Source of the DNA: Tistrella mobilis KA081020-065
GTDB taxonomy: Bacteria > Pseudomonadota > Alphaproteobacteria > Tistrellales > Tistrellaceae
Direction of reading: 5' to 3'
Assembly (NCBI RefSeq): GCF_000264455.2
Contig: NC_017956.1
Coordinates: 186,001 to 250,000, forward strand
DNA length: 64,000 nt
Below the pieces are notes generated by a model. It saw only the letters and a program-made list of their open reading frames with translations. It was not told the origin of the DNA and searched no databases. The position numbers and the translations under genes are program-made. The first letter of the stretch is position 1. Every line of letters begins with the position of its first letter. Below, in pieces: positions 55,370 to 62,525 of the stretch.

Positions 55370-55389
55370 ACGACCGACGGGACCCGATC

Positions 55390-56553
55390 ATGACCGAGCT
55401 GCTTCTTCAGGCCACCGCCGCGCCCTTCTCTGCCGACCTCACGGCCGGCGATCCGACCTTTTCTCCCGAAGCTGATCCCGCACGCGAAGCCCGGCTCGTC
55501 GATGCCTGGGCGGAGATGCGTCTGGACCGCCGGGCCCGCAGTGCCTGCGCCGGGCGCCCGCGTGCGGCCCTTCCCGAGATGTCCGCGCTTCTGCCGGCGG
55601 GGGCTGGCGTGGTCGAGGCGGCGCTCTGCCGGGACATGCTGGCGCGGGCCCGGCGCATGGCCGGTTTCGATACGCCGCCGCCGGGCGGGGCGGCGCATGC
55701 GGCCGGACGGCGCCTTGGCCTGCTGGCGGATGCCGATGCCGCGGCGGGTGATGCCGGTGCCGACTGGCGGCGCTGGGCCGCGCGTGCGGACCAGGACGGC
55801 GCAGATCTGCTCCGTGCACGATTTGCAGCCGGTGACACTGTCGATGCGTCCGGGGCGATCCGCGGCATCCGCGCGGCCCTGGGGCGCTTGCTCGATCATC
55901 TGGCGGTGGCACCAGCCGGGCTGCTGCCGCCGGCCGACCGGCTCGACATGCCCGAGATCCTGCTGCTCGCCCGGCTGGTCGAAATCGATGCCGAGTTGCG
56001 CGACGATCTGGAGGCGGCTGATCTGCCGGCGATGCTGGCCCGGCTGGCCCGGTTCTGCGCCGACGAGTTGACCGCCGGCTGGGCCGGGCTCCGGGCCGGT
56101 CTGCTGGCGGGGGATGCAGATGCCCCCGGGCGGCGGGCGGTTGCGGCGGTCGCGGCGCGCAGCTTCAACCATCTGGTCGCCTGGATCGCGCCGCTTCTGC
56201 CCTTCCTGGCCGAAGAGGCCTGGCTGGCGCGCTGGGGTGCCGGTGCCGGCAGTGTTCATGAACGTCTGTGGCCGTCGGTGGATCCGCTCTGGGCGACGCC
56301 GGGAACCATCCTCGCCAACCGGCGCCTGGACCGGCTGCGGGCCCTGGTGCGCGATGTGGCGGGCGGGCGCGAGATCACGGCGGATGCCACCGTCGAGCTG
56401 GATCTGCCCGCCGACCGGCGGCCGCCATTCCGTGAGGCCGAGCTGGGCGCCCTGCTGGGGGTTGGCCGGTTGCGCCTGCGCAGCCTGCCCGCCGGTGCAG
56501 CACCCGCAGCCCGCTTCGCCGCCGCTGGACCGGTGCTTGCCGCCACGGCATGA
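55390..56553 (+). CDS. IleRS-like protein lacking the catalytic domain
   Basis: 387 residues. From about residue 130 the protein follows the C-terminal part of class I isoleucyl-tRNA synthetases: DQDGADLLRARFAAGD (after-KMSKS region), AIRGIRAALGRLLDHL, LARLVEIDAELRDDLE, FNHLVAWIAPLLPFLAEEAWL and SVHERLWPSVDPLW. The HIGH and KMSKS motifs and the Rossmann and editing domains are absent. The first 120 residues are not recognisable. It therefore cannot charge tRNA. It could bind tRNA as a regulator or be a decaying duplicate, but it has no stops or frameshifts. A true ileS must exist elsewhere. Confidence 0.75.
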   Translation: MTELLLQATAAPFSADLTAGDPTFSPEADPAREARLVDAWAEMRLDRRARSACAGRPRAALPEMSALLPAGAGVVEAALCRDMLARARRMAGFDTPPPGGAAHAAGRRLGLLADADAAAGDAGADWRRWAARADQDGADLLRARFAAGDTVDASGAIRGIRAALGRLLDHLAVAPAGLLPPADRLDMPEILLLARLVEIDAELRDDLEAADLPAMLARLARFCADELTAGWAGLRAGLLAGDADAPGRRAVAAVAARSFNHLVAWIAPLLPFLAEEAWLARWGAGAGSVHERLWPSVDPLWATPGTILANRRLDRLRALVRDVAGGREITADATVELDLPADRRPPFREAELGALLGVGRLRLRSLPAGAAPAARFAAAGPVLAATA

Positions 56554-56560
56554 TCGGGGC

Positions 56561-57562
56561 ATGGCTGATGCTCCGCTCCGCGATCCCAATCCCGAACCGG
56601 GGGGTGCCCATGCCGATCCGGCGCTTCGGCCCGAGATCGCGCGGGCGCGCACCATTGCGCGCCTGCCGCTGAACGCGATCCGGGCCTTTACCGCCGCCGC
56701 CCGGCTGGGCGGCATGGCGGCGGCGGCAGGAGAGCTTGGCCTCACCCCCGGCGCCGTCAGCCAGCAGGTGAAGACGCTGGAAGACCGGCTGGGGCTGAAG
56801 CTGTTCGAACGTGAAGCCCGCGGTGTCCGCCTGACCGCCGTCGGTGCCGACTTGGCCGATGCCGCCCATCAGGCGCTGGACGGGATGGCCCATGCCTATG
56901 AACGGGCGTTGGCCCGCACGGCGCCCGGCATCCTGACCGTCGGCGTGGCGCCGAGTTTTGCAAGCCTCTGGCTGGCCCCCCGCATCGGCGGGTTCCTGAA
57001 GGCGCAGCCCGATCTGGCCGTGCGCCTCGACAGCCAGCGTCACCATGTCGACCTCGCCCGCGGCGAGGCCGATATCGCCCTGCGCTGGGGGCGCGGGGAC
57101 TGGCGCGGTCTGGTGGTGCTGCCGCTCGGCCCCGAACCCCTCACCCCGGTGGCGGCGCCTGCTTTGGCTGCCGCGCTGCGTGCCCGCATCGATTTCGGAC
57201 CCGCCTGCCTGCTGGATCAGGTGCGGCTGCACTTCGCCGAACTCGACGACTGGGGTTGTTGGTTCCGGGCGGCGGGGGTGGCGATGCCGGAGGTGATCGC
57301 CGCCGGGCCGGGCGGACCGGTCTTCAGCGAATCGACCGCCGTGATCGAGGCGGCGGAGGCCGGCCAGGGCATCGCTATCGGCCGGCCGTCGCTGACCGCC
57401 GATGCTATCGCAGCCGGCAGGCTGGTGCAGCTTTTCCCCGACATCCGTGCCGATGACGGCTGGGGCTATTACCTGGTGGCGACCGAGGTGGGGCTGCGCC
57501 GGCCGGCGGTGGCGGCCTTTCGCGACTGGCTGATGGCGGAAATTGCGAAGATGCCGCGCTGA
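56561..57562 (+). CDS. LysR-family regulator (GcvA-like)
   Basis: 333 residues. A winged helix (LPLNAIRAFTAAARLGGMAAAAGELGLTPGAVSQQVKTLE) is followed by a LysR substrate-binding domain (residues 110-330) of the GcvA/AmpR-like type. The ATG at 56561 follows the IleRS-like stop by seven bases; the frame is open to 56114. The N-terminal 30 residues are an unusual proline- and aspartate-rich extension. It is cotranscribed with the IleRS-like gene. Confidence 0.9.
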   Translation: MADAPLRDPNPEPGGAHADPALRPEIARARTIARLPLNAIRAFTAAARLGGMAAAAGELGLTPGAVSQQVKTLEDRLGLKLFEREARGVRLTAVGADLADAAHQALDGMAHAYERALARTAPGILTVGVAPSFASLWLAPRIGGFLKAQPDLAVRLDSQRHHVDLARGEADIALRWGRGDWRGLVVLPLGPEPLTPVAAPALAAALRARIDFGPACLLDQVRLHFAELDDWGCWFRAAGVAMPEVIAAGPGGPVFSESTAVIEAAEAGQGIAIGRPSLTADAIAAGRLVQLFPDIRADDGWGYYLVATEVGLRRPAVAAFRDWLMAEIAKMPR

Positions 57563-57578
57563 ACCGGCCAACGCTCCA

Positions 57579-58208
57579 TCAGGCGCCGCCGGTCCAGCCC
57601 TGCCAGGCCGGCCAGCCTTCGATCAGCGCGGCGAGGCGTTCATAGCCCGCGGCATCCGGATGGGCGCCGTCCCCCGCCCGGACCTCTGCCATCCACACCG
57701 GATCTGCGGCCAGGGCATCGAAAACCGGCAGCCAGGGCACACCCAGGCGCCGGCAGATCGGACCGAGGGCGTCGCTCAGTGCCCGGATGCGGAGATTGGC
57801 GTCGTCTTCGGCGATCGGCGGCGGGCCGATCATCAGCACCGGACGACGGGCGCCGGCAACCCGCAGAATGCCCTCGGCATTGGCGAGACTTTCGGCCATC
57901 GGCAGCCTGGTGCCAGAGGGTGTGGGCGCCTCCATGCGGTCATTGACCCCGAAGGCGAAGATCAGCCGGCCGTCGACGCCCTCCGGCAGCCGGGTGCGGC
58001 TTTCGCTCAGCCAGCGTTCGGCGATGTCGCGACTGGTGTCGCGGCGGATGCCCAGATTGTAGAGGGTGAGATCGGCACCGCGGGCGATGGCCTTTGCCGC
58101 CACCCGGCCTGCCCAGCCCAGGCAGGTGCTGTCGCCCGCACCGGCGACGAAGCTGTCACCGATCACGCAGATCCGCAGGGGCAGACGCTCCTCGCCGCCC
58201 GCCGTCAT
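57579..58208 (-). CDS. SGNH/GDSL hydrolase
   Basis: 209 residues. Block I GDSF with the catalytic Ser, Gly in NLGI, Asn in GVND, and the Asp-x-x-His in GDGAHPD are all present. There is no signal peptide. Members are esterases or thioesterases such as TesA-like enzymes. It overlaps the Crp/Fnr gene by four bases (ATGA) on the minus strand and is convergent with the LysR gene. Confidence 0.9.
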   Translation of the reverse strand: MTAGGEERLPLRICVIGDSFVAGAGDSTCLGWAGRVAAKAIARGADLTLYNLGIRRDTSRDIAERWLSESRTRLPEGVDGRLIFAFGVNDRMEAPTPSGTRLPMAESLANAEGILRVAGARRPVLMIGPPPIAEDDANLRIRALSDALGPICRRLGVPWLPVFDALAADPVWMAEVRAGDGAHPDAAGYERLAALIEGWPAWQGWTGGA

Positions 58209-58888
58209 CCGCGGGCGATCCGGTCGAGGGCGGTGCGGTCGGTGATCGTCACCCGGCCATAGGCGCGGGCGATCAGCCCGTCGCGGGCCCAGGCGCCGAG
58301 CAGGCGATTGACGGTCTGGCGCGACGTGCCGAGCATGTGGCCCAATTCCTCCTGCGGCAGATGCAGTGCGATCCGTGTGGCGGTGCCTTCGACCTCTCCA
58401 TAGGCATCGGCCAGCGCCAGCAGGCGCTTGGCGAGCCTGCGATCGAGCGGCAGGAAGGCTTCGTCTTCAAGGGCCGAGAAGGTCATGCGCAGCCGGCGGC
58501 AGAGCAGGACCAGAAGATGAGCCGACAGCGGCGGATGCTCCGTCAGCAGGCGCACGAAGGCGGCCTTGGGCACCACGATCAGCTCGCTTTCGCCCAGCGC
58601 CACCGCATCATGGGTGCGCCGGCCGCCGTCGATGAGAGCGATTTCGCCGAACCAGGCGCCGGGCTCCAGCACGGCCAGCACCAGTTCACGACCGTCATCG
58701 CCGGCTGAGGCGATACGGACCGCGCCCGAAATCACGCCGAAAAGGGCGTCAGCCTCGTCGCCCTTGGCATGGATCAGCCCGCCATCCGGCACCCGGCGCC
58801 GGCTGCCTGCATCGGTCAGGCGCCGCACCGTGTCTTCAGGCAGGGACGAGGAGAGGAAGCCGCTCTGGTCGGCGAAGGGGATGGTCAT
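58205..58888 (-). CDS. Crp/Fnr-family transcriptional regulator
   Basis: 227 residues from ATG at 58888 (frame open to 59005). A cyclic nucleotide-binding-like beta-roll (KGDEADALFGVISGAVRI, GAWFGEIALIDGG) and a C-terminal helix-turn-helix (LPQEELGHMLGTSRQTVNRLL). No N-terminal Fnr cysteine set is seen, so an oxygen-sensing cluster is unlikely. It could respond to cAMP, as the window also has a cyclase. It leads the operon with the SGNH hydrolase. Confidence 0.92.
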   Translation of the reverse strand: MTIPFADQSGFLSSSLPEDTVRRLTDAGSRRRVPDGGLIHAKGDEADALFGVISGAVRIASAGDDGRELVLAVLEPGAWFGEIALIDGGRRTHDAVALGESELIVVPKAAFVRLLTEHPPLSAHLLVLLCRRLRMTFSALEDEAFLPLDRRLAKRLLALADAYGEVEGTATRIALHLPQEELGHMLGTSRQTVNRLLGAWARDGLIARAYGRVTITDRTALDRIARG

Positions 58889-59055
58889 CTGACGGGGCGG
58901 GGCTCGACGAAGAGACAGGACAACGCCTTGAACTGTCGCAGGACCGACAGACGGCGGGCAGCGCATGATCCTAGCATGTTTGTCCCGGAACCATCGTCCG
59001 GGCAAGGGGCGACAACCGGCCCCGTCAAAGACCTTGAGGGAGGACGTGCCGTCAC

Positions 59056-59658
59056 ATGAACGCCATCACCCCACCCGATGCCGAGGCTCGTGCCGGCTTT
59101 CGCCGCATGCAGGAGGGTACCGCCGAGGATTGGGCGAAGATCGCCGGCAGTTTCCGCGGCTATGCCCGGGCGCTGCCCGACCGGATCCTGGATCACCTGA
59201 AACTGCTCGACGGCGATTTCGGCGGCTTTCCGATCGACCGGCTGCATCATTCGCTGCTGACCGCGACGCTGGCCCACCAGGCCGGCGAGAGCGAGGAATA
59301 CGTGGTCTGCGCCCTGCTCCACGATATCGGCGACACGCTCGGCAGCTATAATCATCCGGATATCGCGGCCGCGATCGTGAAGCCCTTCGTCGAGCCCGAA
59401 CATCACTGGATGGTGGAGAAGCACGGCCTGTTCCAGGGCTATTATTTCTTCCACCATATCGGGCTGGACCGCGACATCCGGGAACAGTTCCGGGGGCATC
59501 CGAATTTCGACCGCACGGCGGCCTTCTGCGAGAAATACGATGCGCCGGCCTTCGATGCCGATGCCGCATGCATGCCGCTCGAGGCCTTCGAGCCGATGCT
59601 TAGACGGGTATTCGCCGCCCCGAAGCAGTCGGTCTACAAGAAGGCGATGGAGGACTGA
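59056..59658 (+). CDS. HD-domain protein, PhnZ/MIOX-like
   Basis: 200 residues. Metal ligands of an HD-fold di-iron site are visible: His in RLHHSLLTATLAH, the HD of ALLHDIGD, His in NHPD and the pair PEHHWM, and a later Asp. The surroundings match HD oxygenases of the PhnZ and myo-inositol oxygenase group better than phosphohydrolases. A class II aldolase gene follows after four bases. The pair could cleave a C-C or C-P bond, but the substrate is unknown. It is divergent from the Crp/Fnr gene. Confidence 0.82.
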   Translation: MNAITPPDAEARAGFRRMQEGTAEDWAKIAGSFRGYARALPDRILDHLKLLDGDFGGFPIDRLHHSLLTATLAHQAGESEEYVVCALLHDIGDTLGSYNHPDIAAAIVKPFVEPEHHWMVEKHGLFQGYYFFHHIGLDRDIREQFRGHPNFDRTAAFCEKYDAPAFDADAACMPLEAFEPMLRRVFAAPKQSVYKKAMED

Positions 59659-59662
59659 TGCC

Positions 59663-60508
59663 ATGACCGCCCAGCATCCCGCCCCGACGTCCGATCCTGC
59701 GGCGAAGCGCCCTGCGACCGATCCGGGGCCGATGAGCGCCGCCGCGGCCCGCTACGGCAACCTGCCCCGCCCGCCCCGCTTCGAGCGGGTGGAAGAGGCC
59801 CGGCTCCACGCCAAGCAGCGCCTTGCCGCAGGCTTCCGGATCTTCTCGCGCTTCGGCCTGGATGAAGGCGTCGCCGGGCATATCACCGTCCGCGATCCCG
59901 AACATCCGACCACTTTCTGGACCAACCCCTTCGGCGTGCATTTCAGCCAGATCAAGGTGTCCAACCTGATCCGGGTCGATGAAGAGGGGCAGGTGGTCGA
60001 CGGTGACGCGATCTGCAATGCCGCCGCCTTCGCCATCCATTCCCGCATCCACAAGGCCCGCCCGGATGTGATGGCCGCGGCCCATAGCCATGGTGTCTAT
60101 GGCCGCGCCTGGTCGACGCTGGGACGGCCGCTTCAGCCGATCACCCAGGATTCCTGCGCCTTCTGGAACGATCATGCCGTCTATGACGATTTCGGCGGCG
60201 TGGTGGTAGAACTCGATGAAGGTGACCGGATCGCCCGGGCGTTGGGCAATAACAAGGCCGCGATCCTGCAGAACCATGGCCTGCTCACCGTTGGCGCCTC
60301 GGTGGACGAGGCGGTGTGGTGGTATGTGGCCATGGAACGCTGCTGTCAGGTCCAGCTGATGGCAGAGGCGGCAGGCACGCCCAAGGTCATCTCCGATGCT
60401 TCGGCCGCCCAGGCCTATTCGGTCACCGGCACCGCCCAGGCCGGCTGGTTCCAGTTCCAGCCCCTCTATGCCCGGATCGTCAAGGAGCAGCCGGACCTGC
60501 TCGACTAG
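59663..60508 (+). CDS. Class II aldolase/adducin-family protein
   Basis: 281 residues from ATG at 59663 after GGAGGACTGATGCC. Metal ligands include His-x-His in AAAHSHGVYG and the later His in LQNHGLLTVG, with Glu in the GEGHITVR-like VAGHITVRD. The family includes L-fuculose-1-phosphate aldolase and decarboxylases of hydroxy-pyrimidines. The sequence does not select one. It is cotranscribed with the HD protein. Confidence 0.9.
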   Translation: MTAQHPAPTSDPAAKRPATDPGPMSAAAARYGNLPRPPRFERVEEARLHAKQRLAAGFRIFSRFGLDEGVAGHITVRDPEHPTTFWTNPFGVHFSQIKVSNLIRVDEEGQVVDGDAICNAAAFAIHSRIHKARPDVMAAAHSHGVYGRAWSTLGRPLQPITQDSCAFWNDHAVYDDFGGVVVELDEGDRIARALGNNKAAILQNHGLLTVGASVDEAVWWYVAMERCCQVQLMAEAAGTPKVISDASAAQAYSVTGTAQAGWFQFQPLYARIVKEQPDLLD

Positions 60509-60644
60509 GTCGTCAACGCGGATTGGCACATTCCCGTGGATGCAGCGTTTCGCGTAAGACGCTGGTCGACGAGGGGATATCAGGCCATCTGGCAATGGAA
60601 GCGGTGGCGACGTCCACCGCGCCCCTTGCCGGAGATCCAGAAAA

Positions 60645-61532
60645 ATGACCGATCATTCATCTGATCTGGCGAGCCTCGTGCCGCCTGTGGACGTCACCCG
60701 CCGCGGCTTCACCCTCGGCTCTCTGGCGGTGGGTTTTGCGCTGGCCGCCAGGCCCGTGCGGGCGGAGACGCGGATCACGACCGATGCCGCGGGGCTGGAG
60801 GCGGGCGCCTTCACCCTGCCGGTCTCGGGCTTCGACGTGCCCTGCTATTTCGCCCGGCCGGCAGGGGGCGAAAGGCTCGCCACCATCCTGGTCGCGCCCG
60901 AAATCTTCGGCCTGCACGAGCACATCGCCGATGTCTGCCGGCGTTTCGCGCATGAGGGCTTTCTGGCAATCGCCTTCGATCCCTTCGCGCGTCAGGGGGA
61001 CGTCACCACGCTGCCCGACGTGCAGACCATCATCTCGACCGTGGTCTCGAAAACGCCGGATGCCCAGGTGATGGCCGACCTCGATGCCATCGCGGCTCAC
61101 GCTGCCGCCGAACGCGGCGGCGACCCGGAGCGGCTGGGCATCACCGGCTTCTGCTGGGGCGGGCGTACGACCTGGCTCTATACCGCCCATAATCCGAAGG
61201 TGAAGGCCGGCGTCGCCTGGTATGGGCGGCTGGTCGGGCCGTCGAACGAGATCACGCCGCACCAGCCCGTGGAGGTGGCCGCCGATCTGGCGGGGCCGGT
61301 GCTGGGCCTCTATGGCGGGGCCGATAGCGGCATTCCGGTTGCGACGGTGGAGCAGATGCGCGCCGCACTCGCCGCGGCCGGCACGCCGGCGGCGCAGGCG
61401 TCGGAGATCATCGTCTATCCCGACACGCCCCATGCCTTCCACGCCGACTATCGGCCGAGCTACCGGCCGGAGGCGGCAAAGGATGGCTGGGCGCGCTGCC
61501 TCGCCTGGTTCCGCGACCACGGCCTCGGCTGA
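60645..61532 (+). CDS. Dienelactone hydrolase family protein, Tat-exported
   Basis: 295 residues. TRRGFTLGSLAVGFALAARPVRA is a twin-arginine signal (cleavage near residue 40). The mature part has EIFGLHEHIADVCRRFAHEG, the nucleophile Cys in GFCWGG, an Asp in GGADSGIP and His in PHAFHAD, the DLH triad. DLH enzymes hydrolyse lactones; exported forms act on unknown esters or polymers. A 136-base spacer separates it from the aldolase. It is convergent with mtgA. Confidence 0.92.
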   Translation: MTDHSSDLASLVPPVDVTRRGFTLGSLAVGFALAARPVRAETRITTDAAGLEAGAFTLPVSGFDVPCYFARPAGGERLATILVAPEIFGLHEHIADVCRRFAHEGFLAIAFDPFARQGDVTTLPDVQTIISTVVSKTPDAQVMADLDAIAAHAAAERGGDPERLGITGFCWGGRTTWLYTAHNPKVKAGVAWYGRLVGPSNEITPHQPVEVAADLAGPVLGLYGGADSGIPVATVEQMRAALAAAGTPAAQASEIIVYPDTPHAFHADYRPSYRPEAAKDGWARCLAWFRDHGLG

Positions 61533-61552
61533 CGGTCATAATCTGCCATGTT

Positions 61553-62293
61553 TCAGGCCGGCGGCGCCGCACAGGCCGTCGCCGGCCCCAGCTGTCCCAC
61601 GCGGCGGGTGATGACCCCCGCCCGGCGTTGGATATAGCGCGTGGGCTCCGAGGCGCTCCAGCGGCGTGGATTGGGCAGAACCGCGGCGAGCAGTGCCGCT
61701 TCCCGTGCGGTCAGCGCTGCGGCGGGCTTGCCGAAATGGGCCTGGGCGGCGGCTTCGGCGCCGTAGATGCCCGGCCCCATTTCGGCGACGTTCACGTAAA
61801 GCTCGATGATCCGCCATTTCGGCCAGAGGGTCTCGATCGCGAAGGCGAGCGGCACCTCCAGCGCCTTGCGCAGAAAGCCCCCGCCCGGCCAGAGGAACAG
61901 ATTGCGCGCGGTCTGCATGGTGATGGTGCTGGCGCCGCGCAGCGGCCGGCCGTCGCGCCATTCGTCGATCGCCTCGCCGACCGCGTTCCAGTCGACGGCG
62001 AAATGGCTGCAGAAATTATTGTCTTCGGCGGCGATCGCCGAATTCGGCAGGGCGCGGGCGATCTGATCCAGGTCGCGCGGCCGATAATCCAGCCGCCCCT
62101 CTTCGACCAGGCGGATCAGCATCAGCGGCGTCGCCGGCGGGTCGATCCAGCGATAGGCGACCAGCATCGCCGCCCAGACCGCCAGTATCGTCAGCACCAC
62201 GGCCCGTACCGCCCGCAAAACCCGGCGCAGCAGGCCAGGCGCTGGCCGGGCGGATCGGCCCGGACGCGGCTTCGGGGGTTGGTCGGTGGTCAT
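61553..62293 (-). CDS. mtgA: Monofunctional peptidoglycan glycosyltransferase
   Basis: 246 residues from ATG at 62293 (frame open to 62353). One membrane helix near the N-terminus (AVVLTILAVWAAMLVAY) anchors the GT51 domain in the periplasm. The catalytic Glu is in AAEDNNFCSH, followed by GASTITMQTARNLFLW and the second Glu region AEMGPGIYG. It polymerises lipid II into glycan strands and has no transpeptidase domain. It ends 20 bases from the convergent dienelactone hydrolase gene. Confidence 0.95.
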   Translation of the reverse strand: MTTDQPPKPRPGRSARPAPGLLRRVLRAVRAVVLTILAVWAAMLVAYRWIDPPATPLMLIRLVEEGRLDYRPRDLDQIARALPNSAIAAEDNNFCSHFAVDWNAVGEAIDEWRDGRPLRGASTITMQTARNLFLWPGGGFLRKALEVPLAFAIETLWPKWRIIELYVNVAEMGPGIYGAEAAAQAHFGKPAAALTAREAALLAAVLPNPRRWSASEPTRYIQRRAGVITRRVGQLGPATACAAPPA

Positions 62294-62525
62294 GCGCAGG
62301 CCAATCCTCGGTGCATGGCCGCCAGCATGCCTGAGCGGGGCTGATGTCGCCACGGGAAAACCTGTGTCAGCTTCGGGGCGCGGCTCAGGGTTAAGGCGAT
62401 GTAAACCCGGGTTGACCTGTCGATCTGTGGGCCTTCCGGCACCGGTTGCGCTCGGACATGTTCAATGTTCGGTCGGAGCGCCCGGCTCCGGCGTCGGATC
62501 GTCTTGCCCGAAGGATGTGCGCATC

